From positions 1 through 64,000 of the forward strand of contig NZ_JBNXUM010000035.1 in NCBI RefSeq assembly GCF_050563545.1: DNA of 64,000 bases, given 5' to 3'. Of the stretch, positions 7,847-16,572 are shown one piece after another. A program made the translations under genes and the position numbers. The stretch comes from Falsiroseomonas sp050563545. GTDB taxonomy: Bacteria; Pseudomonadota; Alphaproteobacteria; Acetobacterales; Acetobacteraceae. The notes beneath the pieces are model-generated. The model worked only from the letters and a program-made list of their open reading frames with translations, did no database searches and was not told the origin of the DNA. Positions within the stretch are counted from its first letter, which is position 1. Each line of letters starts with the position of its first letter.

Positions 7847-8824
7847 TTACTCCACCTTGGCGCCGGATTCCTGCACCAGGCGCTGCCAGCGCGGCGTCTC
7901 GTTACGGATCAGCTGCGCCGCGGCGGCGGGACTGGCGCTGGACACCGCGTCGTAGCCCAGCGGCCGCAGCGCATCACGGAAGCCGCTGCCGGTCGCGACC
8001 TGGCGGATGCCGGCATGCAGCCGGGCGATCTCGGCCTCCGGCGTTGCCGCCGGGGCGAGGATCATGTTCCAGGACCGGACGTCGAACCCCGCCAGCCCCG
8101 CCGTCTCCGCGAAGGCCGGCACCTCCGGCAGGAGGGACAGCCGCGTGCCGGACGACGCGCCCATCAGCCGCACGCGCCCGCCCTCGGCCAGCGGGATCAG
8201 CGCCGAGGGCAGGTCGGCGGAGCCCTCGATCGTGCCGGCGACGACGTCCGTCGCGGCCTGAGCGCCGCCGCGATAGGGGACCAGGGTCAACTCCACCCGC
8301 GCCTGCGTGTTCAGCGCCGACATCACGAGGTGGCTGACCGTCCCCGCCCCGGCATGAGCGATGCGGATTGCGCCGGGATTGACCCGCGCCGAGGCGAGCA
8401 TCGCGCCGAGGTCGGTCCAGCCGCGCTGCTGCGCCAGCGCCGCGTTCACCCCGATCAGCACCGCGCTGTCCGAGATCTGCGTGATCGCCCGGAAGTCGCG
8501 CGCGACGTCGAAGGGCATCGCCGCCTGCAGGAAGGGCGCGGCGCAGAGCGTCGCCGCGCCGATCACGCCGATGGTGGTGCCGTCCGCCGGCGCCTTGGCC
8601 ACCGCATCCGCGCCGATCAGCCCGCCGCCGCCGCTGCGGTTGTCCACCACCACCGCCTGGTCCAGGACCGGCGGCAGCCGATCCGCCAGCACGCGGCCGA
8701 GGCTGTCCACCGCGCCGCCGGGCGGGAATGGGATGACGATGCGCAGCGGCCGCCGCGCCTGCGCGCGGGCCAGTGAGGGGATGGCGAGGCCGGCCAGCAG
8801 CACGCGGCGCGATGTGCGCGTCAT
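7847..8824 (-). CDS. TctC/Bug-family periplasmic solute-binding protein
   Basis: A 325-residue binding protein of the tripartite tricarboxylate transporter family. It has a Tat-like or Sec signal (MTRTSRRVLLAGLAIPSLARA), then RIVIPFPPGGAVDSLGR and VVVDNRSGGGGLIGADAVAKAPADG, the usual ligand-pocket loops of Bug proteins. No tctA or tctB membrane gene is near, which is common for the many orphan copies in this lineage. Its neighbour upstream in the same direction is an amidohydrolase 46 bases away, so the substrate may be the amidohydrolase's substrate or product; that link is inferred. Confidence 0.92.
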   Translation of the reverse strand: MTRTSRRVLLAGLAIPSLARAQARRPLRIVIPFPPGGAVDSLGRVLADRLPPVLDQAVVVDNRSGGGGLIGADAVAKAPADGTTIGVIGAATLCAAPFLQAAMPFDVARDFRAITQISDSAVLIGVNAALAQQRGWTDLGAMLASARVNPGAIRIAHAGAGTVSHLVMSALNTQARVELTLVPYRGGAQAATDVVAGTIEGSADLPSALIPLAEGGRVRLMGASSGTRLSLLPEVPAFAETAGLAGFDVRSWNMILAPAATPEAEIARLHAGIRQVATGSGFRDALRPLGYDAVSSASPAAAAQLIRNETPRWQRLVQESGAKVE

Positions 8825-8870
8825 CGAGGTCTTCTCCCGTTCCGATCAGGCCAGGATAGGGAGAGGCGGC

Positions 8871-10262
8871 TCAGCGCCGCAACGGGAAGGCCGCGCGCGC
8901 GGCGATGGAGGCCGGGATCGCGCCGCGCCTGGCGGCCTCCCGCCAGACGCGCCCGATCGCCGCGGCGCCGCGGCGGGTCACGGACGCCGCATCCGCGGTC
9001 AGCACGCGCCCGTCGCGCAGCAGCACGCGGCCTTCCACCATCGCCAGGACCGGGTCCGCCGCGCTGCCGTTGGTGATCAGCGCCTTCAGCGGATCCCAGA
9101 CCGGCTGATAGCGAGAGGAGCCGAGGTCGAACATGATCAGGTCCGCGCGCTGCCCCGGCGCCACGAGCCCGAGGTCGTCGCGCCCGAGCGCCAACGCCGC
9201 GTCGCGTGTCGCCGCGCGCAGGATGCGCGGAGCCGACAGCCCGTGCGGCGTGCCCGACTGCACCTTGGCGAAGACCGACGCGGTGCGGATCTCCTGAAGC
9301 ATGTCGAGCGTCACGCCATCGGTCCCGATGCCGAGCCTGAGCCCCGCCGCCTCCATCCGCGCCAGCGGCACGAAGCGGCCCGACCGCGCGAAGGCCAGCG
9401 GGCAGGACGCCAGCGCCGCGCCGGCCTGCGCGATGGAGGCGAATTCCTCGTCGGTCGCGAACATGCCATGCGCCAGCACCACCCCCGGCCGCAGCAGGCC
9501 GACGTCGCGCAGATGCTCGATCGAGCCCTTGCCGTGGCGTTCCTTCACCCGCGCGATCTCGATCGGGTTCTGCGCGGCGTGGATGGAGACGATGGTGTCG
9601 CGCTCCCGCGCCGCGGCGTCGATCCGGCGCAGCAGCTCCGGCGTGTTGGAATCCGGACCGTGCGGCCCGAAGCCGATGCGCGTGACGCCGCGCGGCCCTT
9701 CGTCGTAGCGGTCGAAGAGGTCGAGGATCGCCTCGAAGCCGGTCGCCTCCGGCCTCGTCCAGGTCGGCGTCCCGTCCGGCGTCATGCCGACGAGTTCGGA
9801 GAAGGTGTAGGGGCAGGACCAAGACCGCAGGCCGAGGCGCTTCGCACGCTCGACGAAGGGCCATTGCGCGACACGGTAGACGTCGAGCACGCCGGTCATG
9901 CCGGACCGCAGCCCTTCCAGCAGCGCCATCTCCGCGGCGTCGCCGATTTCCTCCTCCGTCATGACGGCGGCCGCGACGTCGCCGAGCGGCATGAGCAGCG
10001 AGAAGACGATGTGGCCTGGCAGGTCGCCCGGCGCGACGTCGTCGGCCAGGCCCCGGAACAGCGGCGCCGACAGCGCGTGGTTGTGCAGGTTGATCAGGCC
10101 GGGCAGCAGCAGCGCTTCCGGAACCACGATCCGTTCGGCGTCGAGCGTCGGCCGTTCCGTCACGACGTCCGCGATGCGCCCCTCGCGCACGATCACATGC
10201 ACGCCGGTACGCAGGCCGTTCTCCGCATCCCAAGCCCAGCCAGGTTCGATCACGAGGGTCAT
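8871..10262 (-). CDS. Amidohydrolase (AtzA/TrzA-like metal-dependent hydrolase)
   Basis: A 463-residue member of the amidohydrolase superfamily, subtype with cytosine deaminase/chlorohydrolase-like enzymes. Metal-binding motifs are visible: HxH at H60 and H62 (LINLHNHAL), a later SIHAAQNP, LAHGMFATDEE, and an Asp in GIGTDGVTLD. The N-terminal strands and the C-terminal ADLIMFDLGS form the composite beta domain. It would deaminate or hydrolyse a ring or amide substrate. The start at 10262 (MTLVIEPGWAWDAENG) is the natural domain start. It lies just upstream of the TctC gene and just downstream of a LysR remnant, suggesting a former regulated catabolic cassette. Confidence 0.9.
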   Translation of the reverse strand: MTLVIEPGWAWDAENGLRTGVHVIVREGRIADVVTERPTLDAERIVVPEALLLPGLINLHNHALSAPLFRGLADDVAPGDLPGHIVFSLLMPLGDVAAAVMTEEEIGDAAEMALLEGLRSGMTGVLDVYRVAQWPFVERAKRLGLRSWSCPYTFSELVGMTPDGTPTWTRPEATGFEAILDLFDRYDEGPRGVTRIGFGPHGPDSNTPELLRRIDAAARERDTIVSIHAAQNPIEIARVKERHGKGSIEHLRDVGLLRPGVVLAHGMFATDEEFASIAQAGAALASCPLAFARSGRFVPLARMEAAGLRLGIGTDGVTLDMLQEIRTASVFAKVQSGTPHGLSAPRILRAATRDAALALGRDDLGLVAPGQRADLIMFDLGSSRYQPVWDPLKALITNGSAADPVLAMVEGRVLLRDGRVLTADAASVTRRGAAAIGRVWREAARRGAIPASIAARAAFPLRR

Positions 10263-10534
10263 GCGGCGAGCCTAGCAGCAAGCGCCGGGGCATGGCAGGC
10301 GCGGCGCCTCGATGCGCCGGGCTAGCGGCCCACCATGGCGTAGGACGATCGAGACAAAGCCCTTTGACGACGATTCCCCAGGCGCGGCGCCGGTGGCCGC
10401 GCGACGAAGAGCCGCAGGCGCCGCGCACGCCGGGTGATGCGATCGGCGTCGCGGACCCGCAACCGACGATGCCGATACACGACGGTGGCCATCTGACGCG
10501 CGTCGGGCTCTTGGACCGGGTTGGGCGCCGTGCC

Positions 10535-10580
10535 GACGCTCGCTCGCGCCGGCTTGCGAGCCGGCGCGCTTCGGAGCGCG
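10535..10580 (+). repeat. Degenerate copy of the dispersed hairpin repeat
   Basis: Contains TTGCGAGCC followed by a strong hairpin, GCGCGCT-TCGG-AGCGCGC. This matches the layout (GCGAGCC, then a hairpin with a loop containing GGA) of the better copies at 14051, 22571 and 42840, but the closing CGCTTGAGG is missing. It sits at the broken end of the LysR fragment. Confidence 0.45.
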
Positions 10581-10722
10581 CCCCGCCCCGCCCGAGGACC
10601 CAGGGTCGCAGGCGGCCGTCCGGGCGCCGGAAGAGGACCGCGTCGTGCGCCGCGAGGTCGCCCACACCGCCGGGCACCCCGCGGCGCCAGAGGTAGCGCG
10701 CAGCGACATCAATGATCCCACT
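10578..10722 (-). pseudogene. LysR-type regulator, fragment of the effector-binding domain
   Basis: On the minus strand this reads DVAARYLWRRGVPGGVGDLA, then AHDAVLFRRPDGRLRPWVL. It fits the LysR effector-domain pattern in which a VASPAYLARRGxP segment is followed by DLAxHDxxxFRRPDGRLxPW. No HTH domain precedes it and the frame breaks up after about 45 codons, where the degenerate hairpin repeat lies. It is the remnant of a regulator that may once have controlled the amidohydrolase and TctC genes downstream. The remaining bases between 10263 and 10735 show no other recognisable gene. Confidence 0.55.
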
Positions 10723-10735
10723 GCGTGACAGGCCG

Positions 10736-12004
10736 TCACCCCAGCAGTCGCTGCCCGCCGAGCAGCCCCGTCAGCCCCGGCCGCATGCCCATCGCGCGCT
10801 CCGCGAAGGCGCGCTTCAGCGCGGGGATGCGGTCCACCGCGGCGATGCCAAGCCGCCGCGCGAGCCGCACCGGCCCGATGTCGTTGCCGAACAGCTTCTC
10901 CAGCGCATGCGTCGCGCCGAGCATCAGCATCGCATCGGGCCTGGCCCGCGCCTGGTAGCGCGCCAGCACCGCGGCGCCGCCAGGATCCTCGTTGGCGCTG
11001 ACGGCCGCGATCACCTCCTCGGCCAGCGCGGCGACGTCGCGGAAGCCGAGATTGAGCCCCTGCCCCGCGATGGGATGGATGCCATGCGCGGCATCGCCCA
11101 CCAGCGCCAGGCGCGTGTCGGTGAAGCGCTGCGCCCAGAGCGCCGACAGCGGATAGGACCAGCGCCCCCCGATCGGCCGCACCCCGCCGAGATGCCCGCC
11201 CAATCGCCGCGCAAGCTCGCGCCCGAAGCGCTCATCGTCCAGCGCGAGCGCGCGGCGCGCGACATCCGTCCGCTCCGACCAGACATAGGCCGAGGCATGC
11301 GGGAAGCCGGCACTGCCGAAGCCGCCGGGTCCGGCCAGCGGCAGCTGCGCGAAGGGCCCGTTCGGCAGGAACATCTCGAGCGCGGTGCCGCGATGGGGCT
11401 TCTCATGCGCAAAGGCGCCGACCAGGCCGAGCTGGCCGTAGTCCCAGCGCGTGACGGGGATGCCGGCCTGGCGGCGGAGCGGGCTGTCGCGCCCCTCGGC
11501 GCCGACGACGAGCCGCGCGCGGATGGTCGGGCCGCCGGCGATGCGGATCTCCGCCTGGTCAAGGTGGCGGGTGACGGTCGCCTCGGCGGGGGCGAAGGCG
11601 CGCAGGTTGGGCAGCCGCGGCAGGGCCGCGTTGAGCGCGACGCGGAGCGCGCGGGCCTCCACCATCCAGCCGAAGGGCTCGCCGGTGCCGACCTCGGCAC
11701 TCTCGAAGTCGAGCCCGAGGCGGGAGGGGCGGGCGCCGGGCCGGCCGTCGCGTACGCGGATATGGCGGATCGCCTGGGGCTCGGCGGGCAGGCGGGCCCA
11801 GATGCCGGCGGCGTCGAGCAGGCGGCGGGAGGTCAGCGCGATCGCATAGGCCCGGCCGTCGAATTCCGGGAGCTCCATCGGCGGCAGGGGCGCGCGGTCC
11901 ACCACGGCGGCGGGCAGCCCCGCCGCGGCGAGCGTGGCGGCGAGCGTCGCGCCCACCGGGCCGGCGCCGATGACGCAGGCCGTGACGTCGAGGGTCTCGG
12001 TCAT
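10736..12004 (-). CDS. UbiH/UbiF/COQ6-family FAD monooxygenase
   Basis: A 422-residue flavoprotein hydroxylase, most likely acting on a ring carbon in ubiquinone synthesis. The N-terminal dinucleotide fold is CVIGAGPVGATLAATLAAAGL with an acidic residue ending strand 2 (VVDRAPL). The middle has GAEGRDSPLRRQAGI. The C-terminal FAD and fold signature is LALVGDAAHGIHPIAGQGLNLGFRDV, typical of the UbiH family. The start at 12004 was chosen at MTETLDVTA, directly before the Rossmann strand; the longer in-frame extension is low-complexity. It is divergent from glnK. Which ring position it hydroxylates cannot be told from sequence. Confidence 0.9.
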   Translation of the reverse strand: MTETLDVTACVIGAGPVGATLAATLAAAGLPAAVVDRAPLPPMELPEFDGRAYAIALTSRRLLDAAGIWARLPAEPQAIRHIRVRDGRPGARPSRLGLDFESAEVGTGEPFGWMVEARALRVALNAALPRLPNLRAFAPAEATVTRHLDQAEIRIAGGPTIRARLVVGAEGRDSPLRRQAGIPVTRWDYGQLGLVGAFAHEKPHRGTALEMFLPNGPFAQLPLAGPGGFGSAGFPHASAYVWSERTDVARRALALDDERFGRELARRLGGHLGGVRPIGGRWSYPLSALWAQRFTDTRLALVGDAAHGIHPIAGQGLNLGFRDVAALAEEVIAAVSANEDPGGAAVLARYQARARPDAMLMLGATHALEKLFGNDIGPVRLARRLGIAAVDRIPALKRAFAERAMGMRPGLTGLLGGQRLLG

Positions 12005-12176
12005 GCCTGCCAAGGTCGCACGCCACCCGGATTCGGCAAGGGAGAGGCAATTGCCCAGGATTTGGGCAGCATCTGTGACCTCTGCGCGACGGCTTCGGCG
12101 GGCGCTCGAGCCCCAGGCGGGCGGGAAGCCAGGGCGGAGGCGCGGGAATCGGGCCGTGCCCGAACCGCCCCCGGGA

Positions 12177-12192
12177 TGGCACGCGGCTTGGA
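12177..12192 (+). promoter_or_regulatory. Probable sigma-54 (-24/-12) promoter of glnK-amtB
   Basis: TGGCACGCGGCTTGGA begins 58 bases upstream of the glnK start. It matches the RpoN consensus TGGCACG-N4-TTGCA with the -24 GG intact and one mismatch in the -12 element (TTGG for TTGC). Expression of glnK-amtB from RpoN and NtrC under nitrogen limitation is well established in proteobacteria. I did not find a clear NtrC site upstream. Confidence 0.55.
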
Positions 12193-12234
12193 TTGCGCAC
12201 CCCATTCCGCCCGGAAAAAGGGGATGACGGCGCG

Positions 12235-12573
12235 ATGAAGCTCGTGATGGCGATCATCAAGCCCTTCAAGCTCGACGAGGTGCGCGACGCGCTCACCCCG
12301 CTTGGCGTGCAGGGGCTGACGGTGACCGAGGTGAAGGGGTTCGGCCGGCAGAAGGGCCAGACCGAGATCTACCGCGGTGCCGAATACCATGTGTCCTTCC
12401 TGCCCAAGCTGAAGATCGAGGTCGCAGTCCCCGGCGAGATGGCGGATGCCGTGGTCGAGGCGATCGCGGGTGCCGCGCGCACCGGCAAGATCGGCGACGG
12501 CAAGATCTTCGTCGTGGACCTGGAGCGCGCGCTGCGCATCCGGACCGGCGAGACGGACAATTCCGCGCTGTGA
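12235..12573 (+). CDS. glnK: Nitrogen regulatory protein PII (GlnK)
   Basis: A 112-residue PII signal protein. The start MKLVMAIIKPFKLDEVRDAL and the T-loop with Tyr51 (the uridylylation site) in IYRGAEYHVSF are canonical. GKIGDGKIFV forms the C-terminal ATP/2-oxoglutarate pocket. It senses ATP/ADP and 2-oxoglutarate and binds AmtB to block ammonium entry. It is 31 bases upstream of amtB, the conserved glnK-amtB pair, which favours the GlnK name over GlnB. The start at 12235 was preferred over an upstream in-frame GTG/ATG-type extension because PII proteins begin at MKxV. Confidence 0.95.
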   Translation: MKLVMAIIKPFKLDEVRDALTPLGVQGLTVTEVKGFGRQKGQTEIYRGAEYHVSFLPKLKIEVAVPGEMADAVVEAIAGAARTGKIGDGKIFVVDLERALRIRTGETDNSAL

Positions 12574-12604
12574 GGCGCGACAAGTCGAACAAGGAACACA
12601 CGGA

Positions 12605-13936
<1,332 letters not shown>

Positions 13937-13950
13937 GTTCCCGAGAGGCC

Positions 13951-13973
13951 GGCGGCGCGCGAAAGGCGCCGCC
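13951..13973 (+). terminator. GC hairpin after amtB
   Basis: An 8-bp perfect stem (GGCGGCGC paired with GCGCCGCC) with a 7-base loop, starting 14 bases after the amtB stop. There is no T run after it, so it may act as a weak or Rho-assisted terminator or as an mRNA 3'-end stabiliser. Confidence 0.5.
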
Positions 13974-14050
13974 AGGCCTGGCCTGGAGGGGCGTCGCGGG
14001 CGACCGCGGCGCCCTTTCCTTTCCGGTGCCGCGACATGCTTCGCCTGTCG

Positions 14051-14116
14051 CCCTCAAGCGCCGGCGCGCCTCCGGCGCTCGGCTCGCAGGACTGCCGGCA
14101 GGCCGCATTCGCGACC
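14051..14116 (-). repeat. Dispersed two-hairpin repeat, copy 1
   Basis: On the minus strand: a hairpin GGTCGC-GAAT-GCGGCC (one G-U pair), a spacer, GAGCCGA, a hairpin GCGCC-GGA-GGCGC, then GCCGGCGCTTGAGGG. The same order occurs at 22571 and 42840. The stem bases differ between copies yet stay paired, while the GGA loop and flanks are kept. It lies between amtB and arfB, outside both genes. Confidence 0.65.
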
Positions 14117-14185
14117 TCGGCGGCCTTCGGCCGGGGCCATCGCCACGCTGGACGTTGCGACGCCATTCCGCGTAAGGCCGACGCG

Positions 14186-14593
14186 ATGGCCATCGAGATT
14201 CCAGACGCCGCGCTCGAGGAGATCTTCTCCCGCGCCTCCGGCCCCGGCGGGCAGAACGTCAACAAGGTCGAGACCGCGGTGCAGATCCGCCTCGACCTCG
14301 GCCGCGCCGGCCTGCCGGAGCGCGTGCTCGCGCGCCTGATCGCCCTCGCAGGCAGGCGCGTGACGAACGAGGGCGTGCTGGTCATCGACGCCTCGCGCCA
14401 CCGCAGCCAGGACCGCAACCGCGCCGAGGCCCGCGCGAAGCTCGACGAGCTGATCGCCAGGGCCGCCGCCCCCCCGCCGCCGCCGCGCCGCCCGACCCGG
14501 CCGACCAAGGCGTCGAAGGAGCGGCGGCTGGAGGGCAAGGCGAAGCGCGCCGGGGTGAAGAGGCTGCGGCGCGACCGGCCCGGCACGGATTGA
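14186..14593 (+). CDS. arfB: Alternative ribosome-rescue factor ArfB
   Basis: A 135-residue peptidyl-tRNA hydrolase of the ArfB/YaeJ type. The catalytic GGQ is at residues 21-23 within SRASGPGGQNVNKVETAV. The C-terminal tail is long and basic (KASKERRLEGKAKRAGVKRLRR), as in ArfB, where it enters the empty mRNA channel of stalled ribosomes. That tail and the short length distinguish it from RF1/RF2. The start at 14186 follows a region occupied by a dispersed repeat; an in-frame ORF reaching back to 14036 is the repeat being read through. It appears to be transcribed alone. Confidence 0.93.
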   Translation: MAIEIPDAALEEIFSRASGPGGQNVNKVETAVQIRLDLGRAGLPERVLARLIALAGRRVTNEGVLVIDASRHRSQDRNRAEARAKLDELIARAAAPPPPPRRPTRPTKASKERRLEGKAKRAGVKRLRRDRPGTD

Positions 14594-14684
14594 CCGTCCC
14601 CGGCCTTGCGCGACCGCCGCGGCGGGGGCTTTTCTGGCGGCGAGCAGGCCCGCCAAGGGGCCGCCATTCGGGAGGATACCGTCC

Positions 14685-15662
14685 ATGCCAAGCCCTCTTC
14701 TGCGCAAGGGCCGCCGTGCGACCCTCGGCCTCGGCGCCGCGCTGCTCGCCGCGCCGGCGCTCCGCGCGCAGGGACGCTTCCCCGACAAGCCCGTCCGCCT
14801 GCTCGTGCCCTGGGCCGCCGGCGGCACCACCGACATCCAGATGCGCGCACTGGCCGACCAGGCCTCGCGCCGCCTCGGCCAGCCCGTGATCGTGGAGAAC
14901 AAGCCCGGCGCCGGCGGCGTGCTCGGCCCGCAGCAGCTGCTGCAGGAACGGCCCGACGGCTACACCATCGCCCAGATGCCGATCAGCGTCTTCCGCCACC
15001 CCCAGATGGCGAGCCGCGCCTTGTTCAACCCGCTCGAGGACTTCACCTGGATCGTCCACCTCACGGGCTATCTCTTCGGCGTCGTCGTGCGCGCCGACGC
15101 GCCCTGGCGGACGTTCGGCGAGTTCCTGGACTACGCGAAGGCCAATCCCGGCAAGGTCAACTACGGAAGCCCGGGCGTCGGCACCTCGCTGCACATCACG
15201 ATGGAGCAGATCGCGACGCAGCGGGGCATCGAGTGGACGCATGTCCCCTTCCGCGGCTGGGCGGAGAACGCGACCTCCCTGCTCGGCGGGCAGATCCAGG
15301 CCAGCGCCGACAGCTCGGGCTGGGCGGACCTGGTGCAGGCCGGGCGGATGCGGCTGCTCGTGGTCTGGACGCCGGAGCGGTCGAAGCGCTTCCCCGAAGT
15401 GCCGACCCTGAAGGAGAGCGGGATCGACATCGTCTCGGCCTCTCCCTACGGGATCGCCGGGCCGAAGGGGATGAACCCCGATGTCGTGCGCGTGCTGCAC
15501 GACGCGTTCAAGGAAGCGCTCTACGACCCCGCGCATGTCGCGGTGCTGGACCGCTACGACATGGCGCCGATGTATCTCGGCCCCGAGGACTACGCGGCCT
15601 TCGCCCGAAGGACCTATGCGGAGGAGGGCGAGATGATCCGGAAGATGGGATTGAGGTTGTGA
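14685..15662 (+). CDS. TctC/Bug-family periplasmic solute-binding protein
   Basis: A 325-residue paralogue of the protein at 7847. Signal peptide MPSPLLRKGRRATLGLGAALLAAPALRA is followed by FPDKPVRLLVPWAAGGTTD, VIVENKPGAGGVLGPQQLLQ and NYGSPGVGTSLH, the ligand-binding loops of the family. A GGAGGA ribosome site lies 8 bases before the ATG. No TctA or TctB partner is present. The following gene begins within two bases of the stop, so the two are probably co-transcribed, though no functional link is obvious. Confidence 0.92.
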   Translation: MPSPLLRKGRRATLGLGAALLAAPALRAQGRFPDKPVRLLVPWAAGGTTDIQMRALADQASRRLGQPVIVENKPGAGGVLGPQQLLQERPDGYTIAQMPISVFRHPQMASRALFNPLEDFTWIVHLTGYLFGVVVRADAPWRTFGEFLDYAKANPGKVNYGSPGVGTSLHITMEQIATQRGIEWTHVPFRGWAENATSLLGGQIQASADSSGWADLVQAGRMRLLVVWTPERSKRFPEVPTLKESGIDIVSASPYGIAGPKGMNPDVVRVLHDAFKEALYDPAHVAVLDRYDMAPMYLGPEDYAAFARRTYAEEGEMIRKMGLRL

Positions 15663-15663
15663 C

Positions 15664-16572
15664 CTGACCACCGCCCATCTCCGCTGCGGCGACGACCTGC
15701 GGGAGAAGCTCCCCGCCGCGGGCTGGCAGGGCGAATACCTCGCCTTCGCCGATCCCGTCTGCCAGGGGCCGGTCGGGGCGGATGGGCTGATGGCCTATCT
15801 CGGCATCCGCGCGCGCTTCGTGGCGGCGCATTACCGCGCCGACCTCCAGGAGGTGCGGCTGCGCCTCGGCGCGGAATACATGGCACTGAACGGGCTCGAC
15901 CGGTTCGAGCGTGTCATCCTGTGGTTCGAGCACGACCTCTGGGACCAGGCGGCGCTGATCCGCGTGCTGTCGCTGCTGGCGGGACGACGGGGCCTCGACG
16001 GGCGCCTCTTCCTGGTGCCGGCGGATGGGCGCCGCGGCTTCGCCGAACTGCCGCGGGACGAGCTCGCCGCGCTGGAACCGGCGGCGCTGACGCTGCGCCA
16101 GGCGGAGGCCGGCGCCGAGGCCTGGGACGCCTTCGCGGACGACGACCCGCGCGCGCTGGACGCGCTCTGGCGCCGCGCCTCGGCGCTGCCGCACCTCGCC
16201 CAGGCGCTGCGGCGGCACCTGCAGGACCTGCCCTGGACGACCGACGGGCTGTCGCTGACCGAGCGCAACCTGCTGCGTGCCGTCGCCGCCGGCGCGGCCG
16301 GCGCGGCCGCGGCGCTGGCAGCGATGACCGCGGCCGACCCGGTCTTTCCGCCCACCGACCTGATCGTCCTGGACCACCGCGCGCGGCTGTCCGAGGGGCC
16401 GAAGCGGCTGCTGGAACGCGGGGATGCCTGGCGCCTGACGCCTCGCGGGGTCGCCGTGCTGGCGGGCGAGGAGCGGCACGTTCCCTCGCCCCACTTCCAG
16501 GCCGGGGTCACCGTCGGGCCCAAAGCGCCCTGGCGCTGGGACCCGCGCTTCGGGGGCGTCATCGCGCGCTGA
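15664..16572 (+). CDS. DUF1835 domain protein, probable CTG start
   Basis: A DUF1835 family protein of unknown function, 302 residues if translation starts at CTG 15664. The domain's typical opening is present right after it (LTTAHLRCGDDLREKLPAAG, then ADPVCQGPVG), followed by ARFVAAHYRADLQEVR and VILWFEHDLWDQAALIRVL. The first in-frame ATG (15790) would remove the conserved N-terminal 42 residues. Between the preceding in-frame stop at 15652 and 15790 there is no ATG, GTG or TTG; CTG at 15664 is the first candidate and sits just after the TctC stop. Re-initiation at CTG is the simplest reading. The 3' end overlaps the convergent kinase gene by 14 bases. Confidence 0.8.
   Translation: MTTAHLRCGDDLREKLPAAGWQGEYLAFADPVCQGPVGADGLMAYLGIRARFVAAHYRADLQEVRLRLGAEYMALNGLDRFERVILWFEHDLWDQAALIRVLSLLAGRRGLDGRLFLVPADGRRGFAELPRDELAALEPAALTLRQAEAGAEAWDAFADDDPRALDALWRRASALPHLAQALRRHLQDLPWTTDGLSLTERNLLRAVAAGAAGAAAALAAMTAADPVFPPTDLIVLDHRARLSEGPKRLLERGDAWRLTPRGVAVLAGEERHVPSPHFQAGVTVGPKAPWRWDPRFGGVIAR

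Noticed and set aside
10322..10492. A 56-codon minus-strand frame (MATVVYRHRRLRVRDADR...)
   Set aside because: It is very Arg-rich, has no clear ribosome site, no recognisable domain and lies in a decayed region with a LysR remnant and a hairpin repeat. Arg-rich frames arise by chance in such GC-rich DNA.
12005..12234. A riboswitch or small RNA between ubiH and glnK
   Set aside because: No conserved riboswitch core could be recognised; the sigma-54-like promoter is the only supported element.
14036..14185. Upstream extension of arfB to 14036
   Set aside because: The extension reads the dispersed repeat in frame; ArfB starts near the MAIEIPDAALEE segment.
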